A stretch of 64,000 nucleotides of DNA from Ceratodon purpureus (Eukaryota; Streptophyta; Bryopsida; Pseudoditrichales; Ditrichaceae), in the NCBI GenBank assembly GCA_014871385.1, contig CM026426.1, forward strand, positions 261,201 to 325,200, in the 5' to 3' direction. The notes beneath the pieces were generated by a model. It saw only the letters and a list, made by a program, of their open reading frames with translations. It was not told the DNA's origin and searched no databases. The translations under genes were made by a program, and so were the position numbers. This document shows, one piece after another, positions 23,101 through 33,828 of this stretch (its first letter is position 1; the number at the start of each line of letters is the position of its first letter).

Positions 23101-25170
23101 AGATGTGATGGTGTAGCTAAGGAACAGTTGCACTTTGCCCACCACTTCATGCTCAGGTCCACTGTAAAGATTATACCACCGCAACCGATCGCTCTGCACG
23201 GATTATACAAGATTATGTTAACAGATTGAAAAGATCCTTGATGCTAAACAGTGATGAGGCTGCCAGAAACAACTCTTGAAAAGGGATGCTCGCAAATGAC
23301 CTTTCATATTCATGCCTGGAATAAGTTACGTACCGGATCATCACTAATAGAAGCAACGTGTAGAGTCAGGCGGCCCTGCAGATTCCCCTTAATATCTTGC
23401 ACATCCAACAGGAGGTCATCTCCTGCATTCTCAGGGAGCCTGCATAATTGGTTTGCACAATCGAATAATTAAAAGATTGTAACAATCCAATAATTAGCGA
23501 CAACACTAATTAGTATTTGATAGTAAAACCAAAATCTTGCCCATTACAAGCTTTAGAGATCACAAAACTAGAGGAGAGGACCGTGACTCACAAAGTGGTT
23601 GTCTCTCTAGCTCGAGGCCGCAACCGCAACATGTCTTGCTCCAGTGAACTCTTTAGCCGTAACACACACATGAAATTCTCTGCAGTCGACGAGAGCAGCG
23701 TTAGACAAGGTTGAAACACCTAGCTAAGCTCGCCATAGGATTTGGCAGGAGGCGTCCTATTGACTCAAACTGAAAATGGGGTTTAACGTGGACCGTGACA
23801 TACGCACCTTGAGCAACCTCAGTAAGGGACTATGTCGCAGGCTGTTCACTTTGTCCTTCAGCATCCCCGAGACCTGTCGGACGCAATGTGCACCAGCATT
23901 CACATATGCGATGCTGCGCTTGGAGGAGTTAGAGTTGCGAGTGGCAGCTGGTTTGAGACTCTTTTTCATTTGCCGCACGACACTGTTCCAGCCATTTGAA
24001 ATAGCGGATTTCTTGTGGGACGAAGCACCTCGGACTTCAAAATCTGAGGCTACAGTGTTGGTGTCAATGGCAAAGAGGCTGCTGCTGCGAAGAGGGATCA
24101 GCTTTGACATCATCTTCAGCTTGCGCACTGATTGAGAAAAGTTCACCAACTCAGATCACGGCACTTGGAGTCTATATGGAAGGATTGCAACATGACATGT
24201 AAGGAGGACTTTGAGGTTTACCTTGCACTTTAACCTTTCCAACTGATTGTTTCTGCATTGGGGCACCGGCATCCCCAATTTCCTCGCTAACACCTTACCT
24301 GGCGCCCTCTTCGTGTGGCTGCAATAACAATTGCTGCAATTTGCATAATCATGATTACAATTGGAGTCACTTCATAAAACCAACTCATATTAGCATTCAC
24401 ATGTTTCAAAAGAAAACCACCATGAACTGTATATGTAGAAGAAACTACCCACCCGAAGCAATTCCGAAGGAGTGAGCATTCATAAGGAGAAACTCTGGTG
24501 CCTCCATAAACCCTTGAGCCCGTGCTTTCAGGCACAGACGGACACAGGCATCATACGCAACGAGAGCCTGCCATGCCGCTTGTCCACTCCAAAGACAACA
24601 AACTCATCAGCATAAACCATGAACCTCAAAAAAATATGTATCAGTTAAAGCCCCTAATGCTGCGAGGAATGGCTTTGATGGCTTTGAAATCCTCATACAT
24701 CGTACAATGGCAGAACAGACAAGACCCCTGATGCCTTTATTCATGCGCTGAATGGTTCAGAATTTACCTGCTGTACAGAGGAGTAGGTTGGGCAGGTCGA
24801 CTTGGCAGAACGGGAGGACCTCGGTGATGCTGGGAGGAAACATCGGGCTCCTCCATGGTCGATGTGGATCTGCACAAAGATGTATAAGGTCATTTAGCAA
24901 TTGGTTTGAACATTGGAAACGCATCTGCTACAGACCAAGGTAGCACCTCAGAAAGGGATTGATGTGATCTATACACAAGATGGCGTCTTTGGGGGAGGTT
25001 TCACCTGACACTCGGTTCACGTGGTACAGTCGAGGTGCTGGGCTGCTCAGGCCCGGTGACATAGCTTCCTCCGATGCTCGAGCCTGCTAGTGCCTCAAAA
25101 ATGTCCTACTCAAAGGGTGGTGCACTAGGCAGCCCCACTGTCACAGTGGATTGCTGACCTACTGTCTCCT
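20150..25170 (-). pseudogene. Plant MUN/MHD-like protein (Arabidopsis At4g24610/At5g65440 type), broken
   Basis: About fourteen exons in collinear order match this plant-specific family. N-terminal part: SAPPF motif (about 25130), WQALVAYDACVRLCLKARA (24.5 kb), KRSIAYVNAGAHC (23.9 kb), FMCVLRLKSSLEQD (23.65 kb), DDLLLDVQDIKG and WYNLYSGPEHEVVGKVQL (23.1-23.4 kb). C-terminal part: EMATPTEDCLVLIHDLL, VEQLLAVVFENYKSLDEDA, YQKMRNYCLNVRSEVRADIE, LRTFLVACPPSCPSPPVADL, VIISRWPEYTVILE and LNNLKRLLDTLRPRMEAQ (20.6 kb). Lesions: TAA at 22786-22784 and TGA at 21402-21400, both at conserved Trp positions; TGA at 20825-20823; TAG at 25108-25106; frameshifts near 24485 and 22507. Homology stops near 20.15 kb, beside the hAT right end, so the 3' end is missing. 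The family's role is not well defined. Family call strong; clearly non-functional as read. Confidence 0.85.
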
Positions 25171-25600
25171 TGTGATGATCCTGCATCCATCAATCTCACC
25201 TTCTTCAACAATATGCTACATATTCTTCACCTAAGTTAGGGCGCGTTTGCGAGCTCGATGAGCACAACGACGGCGTTCGAAAGGCTTGCAATTGTGACAG
25301 TCCCCGTCAATTCGCCCGGAGCGTCACTGTCCCGTAGAATTCTTCCTCTTAATGCCCACCCATGTAGTGACGGATTTTCCCTCACGCCAGAAAACCGTCT
25401 GTACATATCCGCAGTGGTAGAACTAACAAACAGAATGATCATCTTATATAGATGCTGATTAATATGACATGTTTGCATGTATAGATATTGGATTACACAA
25501 AACCACACCAATCTCCACTATCTCCTGGATTTTTGTAGATTTCAGATGTAAAGCAACGCGTTTTGGAGATTAACGCGGTTTAGAGGCTGTACAGCGGGGT
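25171..25600. other. Unassigned sequence upstream of the MUN/MHD-like pseudogene
   Basis: No supported gene. May contain decayed 5' exons of the minus-strand pseudogene, whose family has a long low-complexity N-terminus that is hard to recognise. Confidence 0.3.
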
Positions 25601-26689
25601 TGGGATCATCTCTCCCGAGGCTGCGATGGAGGAAACTGAGCGACACCACACCAGCGAAACCCTAGCCATCAGGAGCAGGGAAGGCCAGGTGCGGGCGCGG
25701 TGGCGGTGGCGATTGCCGATTTGGATTGGGGAGCGCCGCAACTACATGCGGGCAGGGCGAGGCGCAGGAAGGTTGTGAGGTTGCCCAAGCCAGGAGAGAA
25801 AGCGCCGGGTAATGTGGCCAGCAAAGGGGTACTGGGGAGAAGTTGGAGAACATGCGGGAGGAGCGCGATAACTGCACCGGGGTGGTGATGGGCGGGCGCT
25901 CCCTTGTCGTGACCGGCAACGGCACTGAGTCGCAGGGCAGGTTTTGGAAGAGCGACCCAGATTTAAGCATACTGGTGCATTGAGCTATGGCTGTCCGTGC
26001 TCTTATTCCATGCTCTCGATGTGCATGCAATGGCTGCACGGATTTTGCACCTAGGTGGTCTTGTTCACGCCATGAATGGACATGGATCGATCTAAATGCA
26101 TGCTGTTACGTGGTGCTAGTGGTCGTTCTTCAGGCGACGAGGCGGGGGGTTGCCGGAGGTGAGATCATCTTTGTTTGTAGGTGAGAGAGGGAGAGTCGGA
26201 GGGAGGGAGGTTGAGTAGTGAGTGACTGATAGGGTTTTTTTTTGTGGAGATTGAGGGGTCGCACTGGGGGAAGGAGCTGGGGGTTCTGAATTTGGGATTG
26301 GATTTTTTGGAGAAGGTGAGGGAAGGATTTTTTTCTCTCGCATGGGCGATGATGGCCTAGGTTTGCAAAGGATGGAAACATTAATTTTTGCTGAGTTTGT
26401 GGGCAAGGGATTTGGGGTTTAGGGTGTGTTCGTTCTGTAATGTGTATTGTTTGGACCGGTGAGGTGATCAGGGCGATCTCACTGGGAGCCATGGGGCGGA
26501 GCGAAGCGTAGGCGGGGCCAGTGGGCTCCGAGAAGGGAATGGAGGCAGATGCAGGCGCTGAGCGGAGGGACGCAGGGCAGCAGGTCACAGGTGCGGGGCG
26601 GATGTTGGCGAGCGGGGAGTGGGTGCAAAGCAGCCTGGCGAGAGGAGGGAGGCCAGACATGGGGCGATTGGAGAGATGGACGCAAAGCA
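25601..26689 (+). other. GC-rich leader-like region before the PEPC fragment
   Basis: Base composition rises sharply here. A telo-box-like AAACCCTAG (about 25660) and GGGTTTAGGG (about 26420) are present, as often seen near plant promoters. No part matches the PEPC N-terminus, so this is either an unrelated promoter/leader joined to the PEPC exons or intron and leader sequence of the copy they came from. Confidence 0.35.
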
Positions 26690-27331
26690 GAGGAGGTGCA
26701 GATTGCGTATCGGAAATCGGGCAAAAAGAGGGGTAATCTCGATGATGAGAGTAGTGCTTTCATGGAATCAGATTTTGAGCAGACTTTCCAGCGTCTGGTG
26801 AAGCAGCTGAAGAAGACCCCGGAAGAGATTTTCAAGGCCCTTAAGAGCCAAACCGTGGATTTGGTCCTGACCGCGCATCCTACCCAATCTATTCGCCGAT
26901 TTGTGCTGCAGAAGCACTCTCGGATTTGTGATTGTCTGTCGCAGCTGTACAAGAAGGACATACGGCCGAGGAGAAGCACGAGCTAGATGAGGCTCTTCAA
27001 AGAGAGGTCTGTTCATATCCTACAACCACTCGCTCGAATGCATTAACTCTCTACTTCTATTCGAATTCTATGGCTCTGTAATTTAGAAATTGCTCACTCG
27101 GAAATCTTTGGGGACGTTGGTTCACAGATTCAAGCTGCTTTTTGCACTGATGAGATCCGACGATCACAGCCTACACCTCAGGACGAGATGCGTGCCGGTA
27201 TGAGTTACTTCCACAAAACGATTTGGAACGGATTGCCCAAATTCTTGCGCCGTGTAGACATTGCCCTGAAGTCCATCGGTGTGAATGAGCGTCTTCCTCA
27301 CAACGTGCCCCTCATCCATTTTTTGTCTTGG
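26690..27331 (+). pseudogene. PEPC: Plant-type phosphoenolpyruvate carboxylase, N-terminal fragment
   Basis: PEPC adds bicarbonate to phosphoenolpyruvate to give oxaloacetate in the cytosol. Two exons remain. The first (to 27006) starts at EVQIAYR and holds [16 protein letters not shown], which includes the catalytic His of the VLTAHPTQ motif, then [20 protein letters not shown] one-base frame loss near 26970 is needed to reach [10 protein letters not shown]. The second (27128-27331) reads [20 protein letters not shown] and [15 protein letters not shown], then stops just before the GGDRDGNP active-site segment. The N-terminus with the phosphorylatable Ser and some 700 downstream residues are absent. 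The identity is certain from these motifs; the fragment cannot encode an enzyme. Confidence 0.92.
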
Positions 27332-28000
27332 ATACTCACGCAGGATTTGGAACGAATGTGAAAGTTTTGCACTGAAACGGAATGCTGCGGTGTTCTTACC
27401 AATTTCAACTATGCTCTCGTGCGATTGCCTTGTTAACAACTTGCGGGTCAAATATATCTGCGTCGACGAGATGATCAGAGTGAATCTGACAGCTCTAGAA
27501 GCAAATATATTCCATCGGCAGGATTCTTTGCGGCGTCTTGACAGTATTGTAGTGCCAGATTCGGTGAGCCACTTGACTGTGCAGTTTGTATAGCGTCCCC
27601 AAGTCCTCCGATTTGCGATGCCAGAGATGGAAGGTGCCATGGCTGCGTGAAAGTAGACTCTCTGCACTTGCCATTGTAGGTTGGGTAGTCGAGTTGCGTA
27701 GCATTGGTTATCACTGGCTTGTCGTTAAAGTTTAAGGCCACCTTGATCATGGTTTATCAAAGGATCAAACCGAGCTTCCAATCATCGAAAGGGAACTATT
27801 CTGTAAATCACAGCTGGCTTCTCAGGTTACTGTAGTAGTGTCCAAGGTGGCTTTTCGAAAGAAGCAAGAATTGTTCGGTTTGAGTGGTCCAACATGGTCG
27901 TACGAATTCGAAGATGCTCTTTACCGATTCGAACTTCGAAGCTGAGTTTTCTAGATTATCAAGAAGATACCTAATCTGTACATGTGATTGATGTTTGCAG
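27332..28000. other. Junction segment between PEPC and amine oxidase fragments
   Basis: Neither gene continues here. A minus-strand frame (27750-27475) has a natural-looking composition, with KPVITNATQLDYPTYNGK and HLPSLASQIGGLGDAIQTAQ, and may be a third gene fragment; I do not recognise it. It has no flanking splice pattern I trust. Confidence 0.3.
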
Positions 28001-29394
28001 GGTCGCAACCTATCTTGAGGTCTCAGTCAGCATATCCTTTGGATCCTCTAAGTCCTACTGAGATCGCTGTTGCTATAGCCACCGTCAGAGCGGCAGGTGA
28101 AACTCCTGAAGTAAGTGTAAAAGATCAATCCTTAGTCTTGGGTTTGAGAGTAAGATTCATGAATATTTCTAAGAACGTAGGAAAGCGCATATTCTTAAAC
28201 GTTGGAGGTTTGTAAAGCTGCGTTTAATCAGATTTTGTGTCGATCTATGCTCAAAGACCACCTTTTCGAAAACTTGAAACGCCAGATCTGCCATATGCTA
28301 TTTAACACTTCGGAACCTAAATTATAAGATTGGACTATAAAAAGGAGATTTTTTCCATTTATCAGTCGATGTACAAGTGCTGGTTTAAATGTGTGTTGCA
28401 TGATGTGCGCAGTTGAACTTAATAGCATTTCATTGAAGTCGGTTCCGAACCCCGAAATTGAGAATTTGATGTGTGAAGATATATCTGATCCAACGTGTTT
28501 GGAAACGACCTCTAGTAGGAGTCTAAATTGCTTCCTCTGCTCATGGCTTGCAGGTTCAAGATGGGATGCGATTTGTGGAGGTTGTGCTTAACGAACCAGA
28601 CAAGCATGTGGTGGCCATGGCGGACGCGTACTTCTTCCCTCCTTACCAACCCATGCTGTTTAAAAGCAAAGGAAAATCATCCTTCTATCCATTGCAGCTA
28701 CCACACAGGCATGCTAGGCTTGTTGTGTATAACAAAAGAACAAATGTTACCAGAGGCCTCAATAGTGGAAGTTATGTGCCCTCCATCGATTGGGAACTCG
28801 TTATAAGAAAGTTAAATGTCTGTCAAACATATAAACCCATGCATCACCTTAAATTCAAACATTCTCTATTGTTGCACATGAGAGATTGTGCAATCGGTGG
28901 TAGTGTGTGACTCAAGTTCTTTCCGAAGTGGGCACGAGATAGGTATTGCTTTCCATGTCGTCATGGTACTCCGCAGCAAGTTCCTACAAGTTTGATAATA
29001 CAATCTCGGGATGTGACTCCAGGAGGGTAGTTTCTTTAAGTTCTGTCACGAGATTCAGCATTAGGTCGCCTTTACATGCCTCTTGTCTCTCATTTGTTCA
29101 CGTATGCAGTTGTACTTGTTGTACGCTGGATCATCAATGACCACCTCGGAACCCAGATTAGATTAGGCGCTGTTTGTGCGATAATAATTGCAAACATGAT
29201 GATGCAGTCATATTAATTCAAGATTGGCTTGTGTGCAGGTGTGTGGGGTACTACAGCGAAGAAGACTCACCCTGCCGAAGACTTGCTAGACCACTGGTCT
29301 TTTGCAGGACTGAGAGCGACTGTCCCCTTGAAAATGGATATGCACGACCTGTGGAGGGCATACATGTGCTGGTCGACATGCAAAAAATGGAGGT
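28001..29394 (+). pseudogene. CuAO: Copper amine oxidase (peroxisomal CuAO-zeta type), N-terminal fragment
   Basis: Copper amine oxidases oxidise primary amines and polyamines using copper and topaquinone. Three pieces remain: 28001-28110 (YPLDPLSPTEIAVAIATVRA), 28554 to about 28750 (GMRFVEVVLNEPDKHVVAMA, DAYFFPPYQPML, HARLVVYNKRTN) and 29239-29394 ([39 protein letters not shown]). They match the N2 and N3 domains; Arabidopsis At2g42490 is the closest relative I recall. The linking exon between pieces 2 and 3 is unrecognisable, and the catalytic domain with the Asn-Tyr-Asp/Glu cofactor motif and copper-binding His residues is absent. It follows the PEPC fragment on the same strand, as in captured or rearranged gene mosaics. 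Confidence 0.9.
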
Positions 29395-30880
29395 GCTACT
29401 CACTTCTTTGACTTGATTATTTGGAGTGTTTATATCTTGTATTTGTTCCCTAAACCTTAAAATGGGGGGTAGGTCACCTCAAAATGCCAAAAAAAGTATG
29501 CCACAAAGGCGGGAACACCTTTGTAACCCTAGATGCTAAACCTTAGACCCTAAACCCTATGAGGCGCACGGCGGAGATGTCAGGACACAAGAGGTGAAAC
29601 TCTTCCTGAAACACATCGACGGATTCGAGCCAAGTCCGTAGACACTTCTGAGATCTCGGCACATCTCTCACATGTTGATACACCCCTCCCCTTCTCCTCA
29701 CTGCATCAGCCCTCACTTGCAAATCTGCGGATCGTAGTCCGAACGAAGAAGCTCGCTTAGGCACCGTCTACTCCCTTCCATACCTGATGGCGGGTGCTCG
29801 CGTGCGCAAGCCATTAGGCACGGCTTGGAATGAGTTGAGGTTGGTGCAGGTCAGCGTGCGGAGAATAGACAACGCTACACCACCCCGGAAGAATGTTTTC
29901 CCCAATGGTGTTGCATTACTAGCGGCGCTCAACACATAGAAGAAGGCGAGCGATGATCATCATAGTTTCAAATAAGCATTTAATTTTCCCTTTCAGTTGC
30001 AATAAAACTAGTAATCCATTTGGATTCTGGATTATGAAATCGATTCCAAACTACAAACAAACGTATACGGAATTATAAAAGGGCCGTAGGTCTAATCATA
30101 GAATGTAACACGCTCTATACGTCTAGTAATTATGATATCATTCATAATACACCCTATTACACCAGTATCACTCGAGAGCACAATTGGTAGTCGCCCCAGG
30201 ACATGCATTGGCATCATGAACTTATTAGTGACCACAGATGTACAAGTATGATTACAGTATCATCAATGCTTTAACAATTAAAGTTTCAATATGCCAATAC
30301 TTAAGGATTCGATATCATGATAAACCAGCCTCATTCGGGAGCAATGCAGTGTCCGACCCATTGTTCGATAGGGGCCGGACAATGGTCGACACCAATCCGA
30401 CCTTCGCAAACCTACAAGTAGGCTAAACCCTAACCCTAAACACCGGTTCAAAGTGTATCTAGGAGGAAAGCCATATAGAAATTGGGAGATTAGACCATGT
30501 ACAAAACCATTCAATATATTCAAATGATGACGCGTTTGGAGGAGACGTATAAAGATAGATAATAAATGCGGATTCAGAGTTGAGGATCACAAGCAGAAAT
30601 GGCGACTGCAATCATAATCCACCTTCGTATTACTGCGCTTAGTCCACAATATGAACCGATTGATAGAACCGACCGTAAGAATCTAGTTGTACCAACCTTC
30701 GATGTTCCGTATCCTATACCTTAGTGTTTCAATGAACAATTTCCTAGGACTCGTCTTTAGAATCCATATAAAGTTGCATGTTGAATGCAAGTCGGCCCTG
30801 GATCTAACGTGGCTGATAATCCATGAAGTTCCTCCACCCTCTGCAAACACAACGGAGGACAGTGCATGTTCTCTAGTTCT
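29395..30880. other. Intergenic sequence with degenerate telomere-like motifs
   Basis: No supported gene. CCCTAAA-type motifs occur at about 29450-29565 and 30424-30442. A few open frames near 29.6-29.95 kb have no recognisable content. Confidence 0.4.
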
Positions 30881-30881
30881 A

Positions 30882-31178
30882 GATGTCGTCATCCTCGACC
30901 ATCAACATCTTCCAGATGATGCCCTCTGAGACGTCTCCCGAGATGGCACGTAAGAAACTCGGCCTCACTCTCGTCCCCATCTCCACGATCGCCAAATAAT
31001 CTTCATTGTCGCTCCAGTCAGAATCGTTCCTAAACTGGGCTGGCCCGAACAAGGCGATAGGAATCCGTGGATTCCCAGCACTATGAGCCATCGCTGAAAT
31101 GCTGTCAAAGTGTCCCGTTTCAACGAGCCGGCTGCAATGTGAAGTGGAAGATAATGCACCGATATCTAGAACGACCAT
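30882..31178 (-). CDS. Short hypothetical ORF, possible C-terminal gene fragment
   Basis: A 99-codon frame whose last half (DWSDNEDYLAIVEMGTRVRP then SEGIIWKMLMVEDDDI) has protein-like composition and ends in an acidic tail. No family recognised and no upstream exon found. It could be a relic of a larger gene or chance; low confidence. Confidence 0.25.
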
Positions 31179-31344
31179 GAAGATAAAGCAGGCGTAGCAT
31201 AGTATGCCAGTCCATTTGATGGGAGGCGGACAAAAATATGCTCTTGGACGTAGGAACTTGGTATGCGTCGGCAGGGTTGTTCACAGGACCTCCTCGTTCG
31301 AAGTACTGTCCAGTCCGCTCGTCCGTCCGTTAAGGAGCAGTGGA

Positions 31345-31905
31345 GGTCTATTTGACCAAGACTTTCTCCCAAACCAGCCACGATTCTTTTTTTGCAAAAC
31401 CGTGCCCTTCAAGTAATGTTTCCCTCTTGAAAATTAATTTTTTTTGATATTTGTTTTTGGGGTATCCTACGCAGGCTCTTCCCTACATACCATACAAATT
31501 TCAAAAAATTCAAAGACAAAAAACATTTTGACATCTTTTTTCTCTAAAACCGTGTCCTTTGGGGAATGTATCCCACTTCAAAAATACTTTTTTTCCAAAT
31601 CTCTTTTTGAGGTGGCCTAGGCAAACTCTTTCCTACACATAAAGAAAACTCAAAATTTTTTGCCATATTTTAAATTTTTCACCTAATAGTGTCCAAAGAG
31701 GGGAAATGGAGAAATTGACTTGTAAAGAATTAGGGGACATATAAAATATTTTGAAAAAGGGCACAAAAATTCAGTAATTCTAGGCCCTCTAAAATCCCCG
31801 ATTGGACATTTTTTAAAGGATTTAAAGGCATTCAAATTTTGGTCAGACATGGTGTATGGTGTGACCCGGGAATGTGGTGCATTCTGGTTCCTTCTAGCGG
31901 TAGGG
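31345..31905 (+). mobile_element. Diverged copy of the copy D repeat
   Basis: Shares order and motifs with 13297-13839: paired poly-T units ending GGTATCCTACGCAGGC and GGTGGCCTAGGCAAAC, then CACCTAATAGTGTCCAAAG, TCAGTAATTCTAG, AAAATCCCCGAT and a worn version of the terminal palindrome (GGAATGTGGTGCATTCTGG at 31870-31888). Insertions and substitutions are many, so this is an older member of the same family. Confidence 0.55.
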
Positions 31906-33828
31906 CGTGGTCTAAGTTCAAACTCAAAGATGAAATATGTGGAAAAGTCATCTTTGAAGTCCGTGAGAGTACACCTTCTATATTTAGTAATCTAGAGAAA
32001 TCTAACTTTACTACTATATTCCCCATGCCCAAAGTAGTGAGGGTAGGTGTTTTCAAATGTCCGAAACATGACTTTGAAATTACTTTGGCACTAAAACCAA
32101 ACGAGTCATATCTTCCAAATGGAGATAGTGTTTAGGTGGTTTTTTTCTGGATTGCATTCACCATCCCCTAAAATGGAGGATACACAAGGTCAAAAGCACC
32201 GAATTTCCAAAATAAATGATCTTATGCCAATATGAAGAACTTTCAGTAAAACGTTGATCGCATCCAAATCCTGACTCCGATCAGAAATCCAAGTATACAA
32301 TTAGAATTCCAATGTCATATATTGGGAGGCATGTATGTTCAAATCTCCAAAATACCCCACCAATTGGAAAGTCAACCCACCTTTGGAAAAAACCAATTTG
32401 CCATATCTTCCAAATAGGGACAGTGTTCTAATGGTTTTTTTCACCAATGGAACTGCAATAGTCGAAAATCAGGGTAGGTCATGTCCAAATCTTGAAAAAA
32501 AATGCCAAAAATCCAGGAACATTGATGTAACCCTAAATTCTAAACTCTAGGTATTAATTCTTGTAAATTAGAACTTGAACCCATGAAGTGTTCAAACATA
32601 ACCAAATACTAATTTCATGTAAGAAAATGTTTTGTACTTCTAGGCATCATTTCCAGCATTGTATGAAGATCAATTTTGACTACATAAGTTAGAGTCTAGT
32701 ACCACATTTGGAATTAGAAAAGTGGCGACAAATACTCCTTAGATTATGAAATTGCGGAGATGGCATCATGCACTTCGCACATAATTGGGCTAATTAGCGA
32801 CTAAATCTAGCCCAAGGGATTTGGTTGCTGCCAAATACTTCCATATTTGGCGTTCGAAAAAGAAATAAGTGATTCAAATTTTCGTGCCTAGAGGTATGAA
32901 TATAGATTATAAAAATAGCACTAGACAACAAAGCCTAAAGCTACCATCCAACAGTGGCAATCACCCAGCAACACATAGTAGCTTTTTGGCAAAATCAAAT
33001 TTCCAATTTATCCAATTTTGATTATTTTCTAGATTTCCCTCTAAAATTTAGCCACTTGGCGTTTTATTGCCACTTACAAAAAGACTTATAAGAGCCTGGT
33101 GGTTTATAAAGTCAAAGAAAACTTTTGCCATCATTTCATCTTCAAAAATTAATTTTCCTTGAGTCTAAAGACTTCCGAACTCTCATACATCCAATATTCA
33201 ATGACCAAGTTTTTCGACTTCTGTATGTTATTTATATTCGGCACATAAGATTATATTTAATAGAACTCATGATATTTAAGTCAAATATCAAATACTTTTA
33301 CAAACAAATTTAACGTACAAAAAGAGTTTATAAAAAATCCTAGGAAAGATTTCGATCATCATATCCAAGTCTTCCCGGCATGGCAAGAATTCGTCAAAAA
33401 AACGCTATGAGGACAACTTAACTTTCAAGATATTTCACTCGACAGTAGATACACTAATTCCTCAAGAAAAACTTCCTAAAGGAAATAACATTGCTATATC
33501 CTACATACTAGAAGCAAAAAGTAATGGTCGTCAATAGTTAAGGTTGCCATCTACAAGTACATATACACACATCTAAGTATCCAACATAAACTCACCATGG
33601 AATTGACGGGCACAAATCAATGGTAAGAAGTAATCCAAATATAGGAAAGCTTTTTAATCCAAATTCAAAATGTGGAAACCCAGCACCAAAAATAGAAGAA
33701 ATAAATACACTAATCAAATTTAAAATAAAATGTGAACATAAAAATTTGAACATCATTAACCGACCAAGTAAAACAAAACATATAACAAATCATATTTATA
33801 TACACACACTGGGCATAGATATTAAGCT
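31906..33828. other. AT-rich intergenic region downstream of the GRAS gene
   Basis: No supported gene. The part next to 33828 should hold the 3' untranslated region of the minus-strand GRAS gene. Confidence 0.5.

Noticed and set aside
27475-27750. A minus-strand gene fragment between the PEPC and amine oxidase pieces
   Set aside because: Protein-like composition but no recognised family or splice borders; not strong enough for a gene call.
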